From Desulfuromonadales bacterium (lineage in GTDB: Bacteria > Desulfobacterota > Desulfuromonadia > Desulfuromonadales > BM103), in assembly GCA_027065695.1 (NCBI GenBank), contig JAMONP010000056.1, positions 52,501-89,499 on the forward strand: a stretch of DNA of 36,999 nt, read 5' to 3'. Of the stretch, positions 8,680 through 17,867 are shown piece after piece. The notes under the pieces are model-generated. The model searched no databases and was not told the DNA's origin. It saw only the letters and a program-made list of their open reading frames with translations. The number at the start of each line of letters is the position of its first letter. Position 1 is the stretch's first letter. The position numbers and the translations under genes are program-made.

Positions 8680-11001
8680 TCACTTGAAAGCTCTTTCAGG
8701 TGGCAGACCCTGTTGCTTCCAGATCTTTCTGGCCAGCTTGATAGCAACCTGCCGGTGTGGTTCAAAACGACGGCACTCCCTTGTGAGATTATCCCAGAGG
8801 CGCTCCAGGTCAGAGCTGTAGCGCAAAACAATTTCTTCAAGGACAGGCTCCTCCTCTGGCAGGGAAACAGTTTTTTTCCCAGCATATGAAGCAAGGATCA
8901 GTGCTTCGGCAACAATCTTTCCTGAGACCTCGATGGTATGTGCATGGTTGATGGTTTGTAGTGATATCCGATCAAAAAATTCTTCGACAATCTCAAGCGG
9001 GCCAAGAAGATCATAACCTGTGAGACCAGGCCGGTAGATGTTCATCAAGTAGTGTTCCGGGAAGTGCGGGATGCCGTCAATGAATACTTTGGATGCAATC
9101 TGGTCGGCCTGTGCATTACTCTTCCGGCGGATTTTTGGTATATCAGAAATGATGTGAACAGAGCTTTCTGGCAGGTTTGGAACGGGTCCAAAAATACTGG
9201 CAAATTCCTTTTCCAGGAGTTCTTGCTCTGGCACGGTGACTTTGTTAGCTGAGCCGATCAGGCTCAGGTCAGAGAGAATAATCTCATTTGGTATTGGCAC
9301 TCCGAAGGTCAGAATGGCTTCTTTCACAGAGGCGAGTTCTGGTCGTGCTGACTGGTCGCTGCAAAGATCCCAAAGATATCTCCCCAGGTTCGTTTGTAGA
9401 AAAATAAAGGCACCCCAGGTTTGTGACTCCGGCCAATCCGGCCAATGACTGCCGACCACGGTTAATGCCTGGTTGCACAGAAGGTCTAGAACCTGCTCAC
9501 TGCCCTTTAGCCATACTTGTGTTGTTCCTGGTTTTTGTGAGGCCAGGATGTCACAAGGGATTTCGGTCTTTTGGTTGCCTCGATGTACATGAACAGATGT
9601 TATGTTTTTTGCGGAGCGAAGAAAATGTAGTGATTGCATTCCTGATTCAGAAATGAAGATCTCGATCAGGTGATAGCGTTCTGCGAGTAGAGTCCAGAGG
9701 GCCAAAATGCCAGGAGCACGATACCAGCTCTGTGGCAGAGTCAGTGAGAGGTTGTCAGATACCAAGCCGATCAGGTACAGCGCATCCCATAGCCAGACGG
9801 GAGTCTCGCGTGGCAGGTCAAAGCGTCGGGTTGGCCAGACCTGGCGTAACAGAATCAAGTTAGCGTCACGGTCTTTACGGTTTAGTTGTTGAGTGTCCTG
9901 CAGCAATGCAATGGCACCGGTTAAATTTCTTGTGGTATCTAATGATTGCAGGGTTTCAGAGTAGCGGTCGGTTGCTATTTGCTTTTGTAATGATGTTTTG
10001 AATGCCAACCCAGCAAGATATGCACGTGGTGCTATCAAAGAGCAGTTCTCTACAGGCGGAATAGGCTGGCAAGAAACACACAAATTTACCTCGTCAGTAG
10101 ACCATGGTAGACGCGTGGGTTTCAGGTCGAGACTACTCGCAGTTTCAGCCAGTAAAAGGTCGATAAAGCTTTCTGTATGCTCATAGCGATGCGGCCATCC
10201 TAACTGGTTGAGTCTACTGGCAAGATGATGTAAACGGACAGCATCTTCTTCGGCAAGAGGAGGTTCGCTGTCCTGGATATCAAGCCATGAAAGCTGCCCT
10301 TTGGTCAGGTCTGTAAGGGCATAACGGAAGGCAAATTCAAGCCTTTCCGGTTGCAGCCCTGGCGGTAGCCGTTCGTGCCATAGCAGGAAAAGCATACGCC
10401 ATAAACTCATCCAGGCTTTTTCCAGGGGGGCAAGCTCTACCCACTTATCTGCAGCTGTTTGCCCCGCTGCCATACGAGCACTGATTGTCAATCCCGGGGC
10501 CAGTTCCTGCAGGGTACGCAGGCAGAGGTTGGCGAAATAATGTATTGAGTGCTCTGCTCTGGGGGGGGCGCAGGTTACGGTAACTATTTTTAGCTGTTCG
10601 AGGAGCTCATCAAGGGTTTGCTGAAAGTCACTGGGGGTGACTTGACTTACAGGTGGTAGTGAAAAGGACTCTCGCAGGATCGGGTTTCCTGAAGTAATCT
10701 CCCAGATAGAGACCTCTTGTGCTGCCCAGGTTGTAAAATGCCCGAGACCCATGGCCTTGGATAGAGAGATCCCTTTGGCGAGAATCTGATCATTGATAAC
10801 GTCGGGCAACAGAATCATGCTGCCGGCCAACTGGCTGTCACGGTTGATCCAGAGAACCAGGTCAGGAACAAGAGTTCCCTGGTCAGTCAGAGTGTCTGGG
10901 CAGATTTCCAGCCTCTGAAAAGGCAGACGCTGTGATTCGAGACGTGTCTCAATCCAAGCGGCCAGTTGTTGCCGGAATTGTTGTAGCAGGATTGGATCCA
11001 T
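8680..11001 (-). CDS. Hypothetical protein of 773 residues
   Basis: I do not recognise this protein. It is soluble-looking throughout, with no signal peptide and no clear membrane segment. The N-terminal 110 residues are a mixed alpha/beta stretch (TLVPDLVLWINRD, then SIWEI) that loosely recalls a nuclease-like fold, but no catalytic set can be assigned. The middle is helical and rich in W, L and R. A CVSC pair occurs near residue 310. The C-terminal 100 residues are helical and basic. Its codon use and composition look like those of its neighbours. It stands alone, with a hairpin terminator after it and about 270 bp of repeat-containing DNA before it. The long uninterrupted frame and its fit between real genes make it a genuine gene. 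Confidence 0.8.
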   Translation of the reverse strand: MDPILLQQFRQQLAAWIETRLESQRLPFQRLEICPDTLTDQGTLVPDLVLWINRDSQLAGSMILLPDVINDQILAKGISLSKAMGLGHFTTWAAQEVSIWEITSGNPILRESFSLPPVSQVTPSDFQQTLDELLEQLKIVTVTCAPPRAEHSIHYFANLCLRTLQELAPGLTISARMAAGQTAADKWVELAPLEKAWMSLWRMLFLLWHERLPPGLQPERLEFAFRYALTDLTKGQLSWLDIQDSEPPLAEEDAVRLHHLASRLNQLGWPHRYEHTESFIDLLLAETASSLDLKPTRLPWSTDEVNLCVSCQPIPPVENCSLIAPRAYLAGLAFKTSLQKQIATDRYSETLQSLDTTRNLTGAIALLQDTQQLNRKDRDANLILLRQVWPTRRFDLPRETPVWLWDALYLIGLVSDNLSLTLPQSWYRAPGILALWTLLAERYHLIEIFISESGMQSLHFLRSAKNITSVHVHRGNQKTEIPCDILASQKPGTTQVWLKGSEQVLDLLCNQALTVVGSHWPDWPESQTWGAFIFLQTNLGRYLWDLCSDQSARPELASVKEAILTFGVPIPNEIILSDLSLIGSANKVTVPEQELLEKEFASIFGPVPNLPESSVHIISDIPKIRRKSNAQADQIASKVFIDGIPHFPEHYLMNIYRPGLTGYDLLGPLEIVEEFFDRISLQTINHAHTIEVSGKIVAEALILASYAGKKTVSLPEEEPVLEEIVLRYSSDLERLWDNLTRECRRFEPHRQVAIKLARKIWKQQGLPPERAFK

Positions 11002-11070
11002 GAGTTTTAAAGTAATTCTGGGAAGCTGTTGGACGATAGTCCGTATAGCCTCCTGGCATAGAAATAAAAA

Positions 11071-11091
11071 GGGCCGTCACCATGACGGCCC
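11071..11091 (-). terminator. Rho-independent terminator after ruvB
   Basis: A perfect 9-bp stem (GGGCCGTCA and TGACGGCCC) with a 3-nt loop, followed on the minus strand by UUUUU from AAAAA at 11066-11070. It lies downstream of the ruv operon and upstream of the 773-residue gene. Confidence 0.85.
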
Positions 11092-11203
11092 TCGGGGTGT
11101 ATCAGCAGGGCAAATTGCTAGAAGCACCCCCAATAAACTCAAGCTATCACAAGATTTGACCAGGTGACAAAGGAAATTCCACCACCAGTGGATATTTTAA
11201 CCT

Positions 11204-11244
11204 GGGAGCCTGTCCGACAATCCATGAATTGTCGGACAGGTTCC
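11204..11244. repeat. Long palindromic intergenic repeat
   Basis: A 17-nt arm (GGAGCCTGTCCGACAAT, 11205-11221) and its inverse (11228-11244, one G-U-compatible mismatch) surround a 6-nt loop CCATGA. No U-tract follows on either strand, so it is not a normal terminator. The left arm occurs again, almost unchanged, at 19404-19420, and a degenerate relative forms the terminator at 8640-8677. Confidence 0.8.
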
Positions 11245-11274
11245 TAAATCAGTTGAGCCCCCACGGACTCAGCT

Positions 11275-12297
11275 TCAGAAGAGAGTTTTTGGCTGAGAAG
11301 ATGCCCCGGGAGTGCGTCCCAAATGTGTATAGGCCTGATGGGTTGCCACGCGGCCACGGGGAGTCCGATTGATGAATCCCTGCTGGAGCAGGAAGGGTTC
11401 TATAACGTCCTCGATGGTATCCTTTTCTTCACCGATAGCCGCCGCCAGAGTGTCCAGGCCGACCGGGCCACCACTGAACTTGTCTATAATGGTTTCCAGA
11501 AGTAGCCTGTCCATCTGGTCAAAGCCAAGTTGATCCACTTCCAGACGGTCTAGTGCCTGGTTAGCCATGGCTTGAGTAATAGATCCGTCGCCATCAATTT
11601 CGGCAAAATCCCTGACTCGTCGCAACAGGCGGTTGGCTATGCGTGGCGTACCGCGGCTGCGACTGGCGATTTCGCCAGCGCCAGCTGCGTCGATAGAGAC
11701 GCCTAGAATACCTGAACTGCGCGTAGTGATTATTGCCAGTTCTTCGTGGGTATAGAATTCCAGCCGGATCAGAACGCCAAAACGGTCTCGTAATGGCGAA
11801 GAGAGTAACCCGGCGCGGGTTGTCGCGCCGACCAGGGTGAAGCGTGGGATATCGAGTTTGATTGTCCGTGCTGAAGGACCCTGGCCAATCATAATGTCGA
11901 GTTGGTAGTCCTCCATCGCCGGGTAGAGGATCTCTTCAACCACAGGAGATAGACGATGTATCTCGTCGATAAAAAGGACATCGCCTGGCTCCAGGTTGGT
12001 TAAAACGGCGGCAAGGTCGCCGGGCTTCTCGATAACCGGTCCCGATGTGCTTTTGATACTGACCCCCATCTCTGCAGCAATGATGTGCGCAAGAGTCGTC
12101 TTGCCCAGGCCAGGTGGACCGTAGAAAAGCACGTGGTCAAGCGATTCGCCGCGACCGCGGGCAGCAGCGATGAACACCTTGAGGTTCGCTTTAACTTTGT
12201 CCTGCCCGATGTATTCGGTGAGAACCTTTGGCCGCAGCGACAAGTCGTAAGAGCCGTCCTCTCCGGTTGTTTCAGCTGTAATCAAACGGTCTTCCAT
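11275..12297 (-). CDS. ruvB: Holliday junction branch-migration ATPase RuvB
   Basis: 340 residues, the usual RuvB length. Walker A is [11 protein letters not shown], Walker [11 protein letters not shown], sensor 1 GATTR and the arginine-finger region SPLRDRFG. The C-terminal winged helix runs to [12 protein letters not shown]. It drives branch migration together with RuvA at Holliday junctions. Its start lies 18 bp from the ruvA stop, and the order yebC-ruvC-ruvA-ruvB is the classical operon. The stop is followed by a palindromic repeat and then an intrinsic terminator. Confidence 0.98.
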   Translation of the reverse strand: MEDRLITAETTGEDGSYDLSLRPKVLTEYIGQDKVKANLKVFIAAARGRGESLDHVLFYGPPGLGKTTLAHIIAAEMGVSIKSTSGPVIEKPGDLAAVLTNLEPGDVLFIDEIHRLSPVVEEILYPAMEDYQLDIMIGQGPSARTIKLDIPRFTLVGATTRAGLLSSPLRDRFGVLIRLEFYTHEELAIITTRSSGILGVSIDAAGAGEIASRSRGTPRIANRLLRRVRDFAEIDGDGSITQAMANQALDRLEVDQLGFDQMDRLLLETIIDKFSGGPVGLDTLAAAIGEEKDTIEDVIEPFLLQQGFINRTPRGRVATHQAYTHLGRTPGASSQPKTLF

Positions 12298-12315
12298 AGC
12301 GTTCAGAACTGAAAG

Positions 12316-12918
12316 TTATCGGATCAGGACTTTCAGCGCTCCTTTAAGGACTTCTTCCATCGGCAGGTTCGGAGTCAGTTTCATATTCTCCAGAACCTTG
12401 CGGGCATGATTCTCTTTGTAGCCAAGATTGACCAGTGCGGAAATAACATCGTTAAGTAAATCACCGGCCGGAACACCGGTTGCTGACGAAGAATCAAGCG
12501 CCCCAGGGAGATCTTCAAGCGGGCCGACTTTGTCTTTCAATTCAAGGACCAGTCGTTCAGCGGTTTTTTTGCCGATGCCGGGCAGCCCGGTGAGACGTTT
12601 GACATCGCCTGTAGCTATTGCTCTTTTAAGCTCTCCTGCAGGTATGTGCGAGAGGATGTTGATTGCCACTTTTGGCCCGATGCCGGAAATCCCGATCAGA
12701 ATGACAAACAGGTTTTTTTCTTCCAGGCTCAGAAAACCATAGAGCAGCATGGCGTCCTCCCGAACATGGGTATGCGTAAAGAGGCTGACCTCGCCGGTTT
12801 CCGGGAGTGAATAGAAGGTTGATAATGAAATGAACAGCCGATAGCCAACACCGCCGACGTCGATGATAACATGATTGCTCGATTTATAAGCCAATGTGCC
12901 GCGAACCAAGGCGATCAT
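12316..12918 (-). CDS. ruvA: Holliday junction-binding protein RuvA
   Basis: 200 residues, close to E. coli RuvA (203). The N-terminal OB-fold begins MIALVRGTLA. Two helix-hairpin-helix motifs are visible (ISGIGPKVA and LPGIGKKTAERL), and the C-terminal RuvB-binding domain follows an acidic linker. RuvA tetramers hold the four-way junction and load RuvB. It lies between ruvC and ruvB with short gaps on both sides. Confidence 0.97.
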   Translation of the reverse strand: MIALVRGTLAYKSSNHVIIDVGGVGYRLFISLSTFYSLPETGEVSLFTHTHVREDAMLLYGFLSLEEKNLFVILIGISGIGPKVAINILSHIPAGELKRAIATGDVKRLTGLPGIGKKTAERLVLELKDKVGPLEDLPGALDSSSATGVPAGDLLNDVISALVNLGYKENHARKVLENMKLTPNLPMEEVLKGALKVLIR

Positions 12919-12952
12919 CTAAGGGTTACCCTCTATGTGAGTAATGATGCGT

Positions 12953-13456
12953 TTATTGCCGCCGACTGGAATTGCTGACGGCTTGTTTTAATGTTCGGCT
13001 GTTGGCGTGACAAATGGCAACAGCCAAGGCATCAGAAGCATCTTCCTGGGCAACTTCCGGCAGGTTTAAAAGAGCCTTAACCATGTGCTGTACTTGCTGT
13101 TTTCCGGCGTGTCCATAGCCAACAACGGCGCTTTTGACTTGCAATGCCGAATATTCATGAACCTCCAGGTTCAGATTCACGGCCGAGATGACCGCTGTAC
13201 CGCGGGCATGCCCTAGAGTTAGAGCCGCGCGCGGGTTTTTTGCCATAAAGACTTGCTCAATGGCAACAGCTTCAGGCGAAAACATCTTAAGAACCGAGGT
13301 CAGTCCGTCGTAGATGACTTTCAATCTGAGGGGCAAGGCGTCACTACTACGTGTTTTGATGATGCCGTTATCAACATGGCGCAAACGATTACCTTCAACA
13401 TCAATAATGCCGTAGCCGGTAATTCGGGTGCCAGGGTCTATTCCGAGGATTCGCAT
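12953..13456 (-). CDS. ruvC: Crossover junction endodeoxyribonuclease RuvC
   Basis: From the ATG at 13456 the protein has 167 residues (E. coli has 173) and begins [16 protein letters not shown] with the first catalytic aspartate at D7. The second acidic residue is in VAIEQVF and the last pair in [10 protein letters not shown]. RuvC nicks Holliday junctions processed by RuvAB. A GTG at 13519 would add 21 residues ([10 protein letters not shown]...) and overlap the yebC stop by 4 bp. I prefer the ATG because the family starts at the catalytic strand, although no strong ribosome binding site precedes it, so coupling from yebC remains possible. Confidence 0.95.
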   Translation of the reverse strand: MRILGIDPGTRITGYGIIDVEGNRLRHVDNGIIKTRSSDALPLRLKVIYDGLTSVLKMFSPEAVAIEQVFMAKNPRAALTLGHARGTAVISAVNLNLEVHEYSALQVKSAVVGYGHAGKQQVQHMVKALLNLPEVAQEDASDALAVAICHANSRTLKQAVSNSSRRQ

Positions 13457-13515
13457 ATAGTCTGTGGCGAGTAGCGCGTCGCGAGAAAAGCATGAAAAAT
13501 GTTCGCGCCACAGTG

Positions 13516-14259
13516 TCACATGATTTTAGCCAGCTCATCTTCGCTGATATCAAAGTTGGCGTATACATTCTGCACGTCGTCATTGTCCTCAAGTGCATCC
13601 ATTAATTTCAGCATAGTCTCCACAGATTTACCCTTGAGAGGCACCTGATTCTGTGGAATCATGCAGGTTTCAGCCACTTCCCACTGCAGGCCTGCTGCTG
13701 CCATGGCTTCCCGGACCTCGATGAAATCGGCGGGTTCGGTGATCACTTCGTAAACGTCACCTTCATCTTTAACATCTTCCGCCCCTGCTTCCAGGGCAAC
13801 CTCGAAAATCTGGTCGAAATCATTTTCTGCGGAAAAGGAAATCAGACCCTTGCGATCAAAGAGGAAGGCCACAGAACCACTGACGCCAAGATTACCACCA
13901 AGCTTACTGAAGATGTGACGCACATCAGCCACAGTGCGTGTACGGTTGTCGGTTAGAAACTCAACAATCAAGGCGACACCACCAGGACCATACCCTTCAA
14001 ATATGCCCTCTTCGTAATTGACACCATCCAGGTCTCCGGTGCCCTTTTTGATGGCCCGGTCGACGTTGTCTTTCGGCATATTGGCCTGTTTGGCCTTGTC
14101 GATAGCAGTGCGTAAGCGTGGGTTGGCGTCTGGGTCTCCGCCGCCAATGCGGGCAGCAACCGTAAGCTCTTTAATAACCTTGGTGAAAATCTTGCCGCGC
14201 TTGGCGTCTTGAGCGCCTTTGCGGTGCTTGATGTTGGCCCATTTGCTATGTCCGGCCAT
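13516..14259 (-). CDS. yebC: YebC/PmpR-type protein
   Basis: 247 residues with the family opening [23 protein letters not shown] and the conserved middle [15 protein letters not shown]. YebC/TACO1 proteins are now linked to translation of difficult proline stretches and were earlier called transcriptional regulators. Which role dominates here is not shown by the sequence. It is the first gene of the yebC-ruvC-ruvA-ruvB run, directly before ruvC. Confidence 0.96.
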   Translation of the reverse strand: MAGHSKWANIKHRKGAQDAKRGKIFTKVIKELTVAARIGGGDPDANPRLRTAIDKAKQANMPKDNVDRAIKKGTGDLDGVNYEEGIFEGYGPGGVALIVEFLTDNRTRTVADVRHIFSKLGGNLGVSGSVAFLFDRKGLISFSAENDFDQIFEVALEAGAEDVKDEGDVYEVITEPADFIEVREAMAAAGLQWEVAETCMIPQNQVPLKGKSVETMLKLMDALEDNDDVQNVYANFDISEDELAKIM

Positions 14260-14349
14260 TGCCTGACTCCTTAATTAGCGTCTGTCGTGTAAAATGAGGT
14301 TTATCCTAGCATAGAGACTTGACGAGGAACAAGGCTCCAGAGGAAACAG

Positions 14350-14376
14350 AGAGGCCGGCCTTATGGGCCGGCCTCT
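14350..14376 (-). terminator. Strong hairpin after the cytidylate-kinase-like gene
   Basis: A perfect 11-bp GC-rich stem (AGAGGCCGGCC and its inverse) with a TTATG loop lies 24 bp after the stop at 14400. The U-tract on the minus strand is poor (CTGTTTCCTCT), so termination may be partial. Confidence 0.65.
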
Positions 14377-14399
14377 TATAGAATCAGTACCTGCAGACT

Positions 14400-15227
14400 T
14401 TAATGCTCTGCTGGATTTGTTCGATATCCAATAGTCTGAATATTGTTTTGCAAACCTTTGATGCCTTCAACCGAACGGGCCTGCTTTTCTGCTGCCGTTT
14501 GCTCTTCGCTTGAGTGTACTTGTCCTGACAAGGTCACAACACCATCTTCAGCGTCAATTTCGAGTAAATAGGCATCGACATTGTTTGACGAAAGGATTGC
14601 TATCTCAACACGTTTACGCAGGACCAGGTCGGAGAGAATTTTCTTGCAGCTCGCCTTTATGCCTTCGAGGTTTTCGTCTTTGACACTGGCACAGATGACC
14701 TGAACAGCCATGTCTTCAGAAAGCCTTTGAGTGTTAATAGTCAGGTCGTAATTAACGCTGTCCTCCCAGTCCCGGTCAAAATAATACTTGATGAAGCCCG
14801 CTCTTTGTTGATCACTTTTGCGCACCAGGTAGTGTGCGCGATCCGGGTCAAGCCATTCACGCTCAGCCCAACGTTCGACCCGAACCTTGAAAGGTGCAGT
14901 AATACGGGTTCGCAGGACACTGTTGATGCTTTGGAGGAGATCCTGCCCACCACGGCCATAGATGACTACATTGCCTTGCAGCGCGGCTTCAAGAATAATC
15001 AGTTCAATCAGGTGGAGGTCCAGAAATTGTTTCGAGTCAAGAGTGTCGACAAAATGGGGAGGTTTCTCATCTGCCTGCTCCACGGCTTCAGGAGAGAGAC
15101 CATAAGTTTCGGCCGCCGCCATAATCGCTTCACCGTCGATCAGCCGATACCCCAATTGCTCAGCAACTTTGTGGGCTATTGGAATGCCGCCGCTACCCAT
15201 TTTTCGGGAAATCGTGATAATTGCCAT
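14400..15227 (-). CDS. Cytidylate-kinase-like protein with C-terminal BON domain
   Basis: 275 residues. The first 200 match the cytidylate kinase-like family (Cytidylate_kin2): MAIITISRKMGSGG with a modified phosphate-binding loop, GEAIMAAAE, then VIYGRGGQDLL and the YYF..W motif before LTINTQRLS. The last 70 residues form a BON-type domain (VDAYLLEIDAEDGVVTLSGQV and the following EQTAAEKQARSVEGIKGLQNN). BON domains usually occur in periplasmic or membrane-associated proteins, but no signal peptide is visible here, so this copy is probably cytoplasmic. Nucleotide kinase activity is unproven for this family. It is transcribed alone from a good promoter at 15264-15292. Confidence 0.88.
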   Translation of the reverse strand: MAIITISRKMGSGGIPIAHKVAEQLGYRLIDGEAIMAAAETYGLSPEAVEQADEKPPHFVDTLDSKQFLDLHLIELIILEAALQGNVVIYGRGGQDLLQSINSVLRTRITAPFKVRVERWAEREWLDPDRAHYLVRKSDQQRAGFIKYYFDRDWEDSVNYDLTINTQRLSEDMAVQVICASVKDENLEGIKASCKKILSDLVLRKRVEIAILSSNNVDAYLLEIDAEDGVVTLSGQVHSSEEQTAAEKQARSVEGIKGLQNNIQTIGYRTNPAEH

Positions 15228-15263
15228 GTGTCAACCTCGTCGTGTGTGATAAAAACTAGAGCA

Positions 15264-15292
15264 ATACTATCAGTTTAGCAGCAATCTGACAA
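15264..15292 (-). promoter_or_regulatory. Sigma-70-type promoter for the kinase-like/BON gene
   Basis: On the minus strand TTGTCA (15292-15287) and TAGTAT (15269-15264) are separated by exactly 17 nt, about 37 bp before the start codon at 15227. GAGGT lies just upstream of that ATG. Confidence 0.5.
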
Positions 15293-15412
15293 GCTTAAAG
15301 CCGCCCTGTTGCTCGTCAAAGGATGGTAGGAGTATTTAACCTGACGCAAAACGGCCCAATATGTAGCTGATATGTAACTACTCAGCACAATCTGAACTAT
15401 TGGTAAAATGAC

Positions 15413-15487
15413 TGTCATCCCCGAATGGTTTTATCGGGGATCCATCTTTTAAAGTCTGGATTCCCGATTACAACCTCGGGAATGACA
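15413..15487. repeat. REP-like palindromic element
   Basis: A 75-bp palindrome in the 290-bp gap between glpX and the kinase-like gene. Its outer arms are TGTCATCCCCGA and CGGGAATGACA, and its inner arms TCGGGGATCCA and TGGATTCCCGA. It can therefore fold as one long hairpin or two short ones. Intergenic elements with GTCATTCCCG...CGGGAATCCA arms occur in many bacterial genomes and are probably mobile or non-autonomous. The remainder of the gap shows only the promoter at 15264-15292. Confidence 0.8.
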
Positions 15488-15515
15488 ATCTTTAATTGCA
15501 ACCTGAACATTTACT

Positions 15516-16469
15516 CTAATATTTAGGCTTGAAATCAAAACTGTGTCGGGTTTCGATGAACCGGATGGTGCGGGTCTTGGAACGCATAACAATCGAGTGG
15601 GTTTCCGCACCGCCCGAGAAATAGCGAATGCCGCGCAGCAGGTCGCCGTTAGTCACGCCGGTTGCTGCGAAGACAACATCGCCACTGGCCATTTCATCAC
15701 ATTGATAGACTTTGTCAAAATCATCAATGCCCATACTTTTTGCCCGATCACGTTCCTCGTCGTTCATGAAAACCAGTCGTCCCTGCATGTCGCCGCCCAT
15801 GCATTTTAGTGCTGCTGCAGCAAGCACACCTTCAGGTGCACCGCCTATGCCGAGCAGCATGTCAACGCCGCTGCCTTCCACGGCTGCAGCGATGGCTGTG
15901 GCAACATCTCCATCAGTAATCAGGTGGATGCGTGCTCCTGCCTGGCGAATTTCTTCCACGATTTTGTCATGACGCGGGCGGTCAAGGATGACGACAGTGA
16001 GGTCTTCGATGTAACATTTCTTGGCATCGGCAACCCGTTGCAGGTTGGTCGTTGGTGAGGCATTAATGTCAATGAATCCCTTGGCGGTAGGTCCGACAGC
16101 AATTTTTTCCATATACATGTCGGGGGCATGCAAAAAGGAGCCCCTGCGTGCTAAGGCGATGGTTGCAATCGAGCCGTTGAGACCTTTGGAACAAATATTT
16201 GTGCCTTCCAGAGGATCAACTGCGATATCTACTTCCAGACCGTTGCCACGCCCAAGCTTTTCGCCAATATAGAGCATTGGCGCTTCATCCATCTCGCCTT
16301 CGCCGATAACGACAGTCCCGGATATTTCAATCGAATCCAGCGTACGGCGCATTGCGCCAGTAGCTGCTTCGTCTGCTGATATTTTGTCGCCTTTGCCAAC
16401 CCATCGACCACAGGCAAGGGCTGCGGCTTCAGTGACCCTAACCAGTTCCAGTGCAAGATTGCGATCCAT
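15516..16469 (-). CDS. glpX: Class II fructose-1,6-bisphosphatase
   Basis: 317 residues from the ATG at 16469, which has AGGAGG eight bases upstream and gives the family start MDRNLALELVRVTEAAA. Metal and phosphate motifs visible are VIGEGEMDEAPM and VDPLEGTN, followed by LDRPRHD and GIGGAPEGV. GlpX hydrolyses fructose 1,6-bisphosphate in gluconeogenesis. The frame stays open for 73 more codons upstream, but that extension is lysine- and threonine-rich, lacks family similarity and is not part of the protein. The gene appears monocistronic. Confidence 0.95.
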   Translation of the reverse strand: MDRNLALELVRVTEAAALACGRWVGKGDKISADEAATGAMRRTLDSIEISGTVVIGEGEMDEAPMLYIGEKLGRGNGLEVDIAVDPLEGTNICSKGLNGSIATIALARRGSFLHAPDMYMEKIAVGPTAKGFIDINASPTTNLQRVADAKKCYIEDLTVVILDRPRHDKIVEEIRQAGARIHLITDGDVATAIAAAVEGSGVDMLLGIGGAPEGVLAAAALKCMGGDMQGRLVFMNDEERDRAKSMGIDDFDKVYQCDEMASGDVVFAATGVTNGDLLRGIRYFSGGAETHSIVMRSKTRTIRFIETRHSFDFKPKY

Positions 16470-16676
16470 CCAAGGCCTCCTGATTTGCAGCCAGTTTTCG
16501 TATGGGAAAGCTGTCAAACAGCACTCAGCATGATGACAGTTTTTATGGGTAAAGACAAATCTTTTTAGGGGTGTAATGATATTGCTTTTTGAATATAATG
16601 GTCTAGGAAGCTGTCGGGTTTGATGCTTCTCATTTGCTTTTGTTGAACTCGATAGGTTTTTATTAAGAGGCATGTC

Positions 16677-17069
16677 ATGAAACGTCAATTTGGTTTCTTT
16701 TTTATTCTACTTCTGGTCGTGCTGCCGGTTTATGCAGATGCCGCTGTTGCACGTAACCTGACACCCGAGGAAGCGTCTTCTCTAATTGATCAACGCAAGG
16801 ATCTTTACCTGCTTGATGTACGCACTCTCGGAGAATACCAGCAAGTCAGGCTCGATGGTGCTCGGCTGATTCCAATCGATCAACTGGTAAAGCGGCTTGC
16901 AGAGGTGCCGAAGAATCGTCCGATCCTTGTTTACTGTGCCGTTGGCTCGCGCAGTGCTCAGGTCGTTAATTACCTGGCGCGGAAGGGGTATCCTGAGATC
17001 TACAATCTGTCTGGCGGAATATATTCGTGGGCGCAAAAGGGTTATCCGGTCTTGCAGGGTGGACCATAG
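16677..17069 (+). CDS. Exported rhodanese-like domain protein
   Basis: 130 residues. An N-terminal signal peptide (MKRQFGFFFILLLVVLPVYADA) is followed by a single rhodanese domain with LLDVRTLGEYQ and the active-site loop YCAVGSR, which has the catalytic cysteine. It is expected in the periplasm, where such domains bind or transfer sulfane sulfur or act in redox signalling. The ATG has AAGAGG about 6 nt upstream. It is followed after 6 bp by the phosphodiesterase gene, so the two are cotranscribed. A TATAAT hexamer at 16594-16599 could be its -10 box but lacks a clear -35. Confidence 0.9.
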   Translation: MKRQFGFFFILLLVVLPVYADAAVARNLTPEEASSLIDQRKDLYLLDVRTLGEYQQVRLDGARLIPIDQLVKRLAEVPKNRPILVYCAVGSRSAQVVNYLARKGYPEIYNLSGGIYSWAQKGYPVLQGGP

Positions 17070-17075
17070 CTAATC

Positions 17076-17801
17076 ATGATACGTCCCTTTATTTGGGCTC
17101 ATCGCGGGGCCTCATATCATGCTCCTGAAAACACCATGGCGGCATTCACTGCTGCTGTTGAGGGTGGTGCTGATGGTTTGGAGTTGGATATCCACCTGTC
17201 TCGCGACGGGGTTCCGGTTGTTATTCACGATGAGACGTTGGAAAGAACTACGGATGGCTGTGGGCCCGTTGCCGGGATGGCATTGCTGCAATTACAACAA
17301 CTTGATGCCGGTGGCTGGTTCTCCCCTGAGTTTTATGGAGAGCCACTCCCGGAACTTGAAGAGATCCTGAGGACTTTCAGTGGTAGACTGCGCCTTAACT
17401 TGGAGCTGAAAGAGTTTCATGCCGGGATGGCCGTACTTGAGTTGCTCAGCCAGTACCCATCTGCGGACATTGTTGTTTCTTCGTTCGATTATGATCTGCT
17501 TTATCGTTTGCGTTCTGTAGACGGTAACATACCGCTGGCTGTTCTTTTCGATTCAGGTGACTGGTGCCATGCAGTTAACCTTGCTAAGGAGTTGTCTGCC
17601 TGTTCCTTCAATCCTGGCGTAAACCTTGTGAACCGTCCTATGATCGCTGCCTGTGTGCAAACAGGTCTACCCGTATTTGTCTGGACCGTTGATGTGGCTC
17701 GTGTCGCCAGAAGTCTGGTCAGGGCTGGTGTCTCAGGGTTCTTCAGCAATGACCCAGCTGCTCTTCGATCGGCTTTTCGTCGTCTTGTCCCTGCGCCGTA
17801 A
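17076..17801 (+). CDS. Glycerophosphodiester phosphodiesterase
   Basis: 241 residues of the GDPD TIM-barrel family. The catalytic and metal motifs are HRGASYHAPENT at residues 9-20, ELDIHLSRDGVPVVIHDETL at about 40-60, and LELKEF near residue 110. The cytosolic form (UgpQ-like) is expected because no signal peptide is seen. It hydrolyses glycerophosphodiesters to glycerol-3-phosphate and an alcohol. It starts 6 bp after the rhodanese gene. Confidence 0.93.
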   Translation: MIRPFIWAHRGASYHAPENTMAAFTAAVEGGADGLELDIHLSRDGVPVVIHDETLERTTDGCGPVAGMALLQLQQLDAGGWFSPEFYGEPLPELEEILRTFSGRLRLNLELKEFHAGMAVLELLSQYPSADIVVSSFDYDLLYRLRSVDGNIPLAVLFDSGDWCHAVNLAKELSACSFNPGVNLVNRPMIAACVQTGLPVFVWTVDVARVARSLVRAGVSGFFSNDPAALRSAFRRLVPAP

Positions 17802-17867
17802 TCGACTCTTGTACTCCAGAGATCGCTGCGCTAAACTGCCCGCTCAATTTTGGAGACATTTAAACAA

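Noticed and set aside
13457-13519. GTG start for ruvC overlapping yebC
   Set aside because: It adds 21 residues before the normal family start MRILGIDPG. It is kept only as an alternative.
16470-16688. Upstream extension of glpX by 73 codons
   Set aside because: A strong ribosome binding site and the family N-terminus are at 16469. The extension has no similarity to the family.
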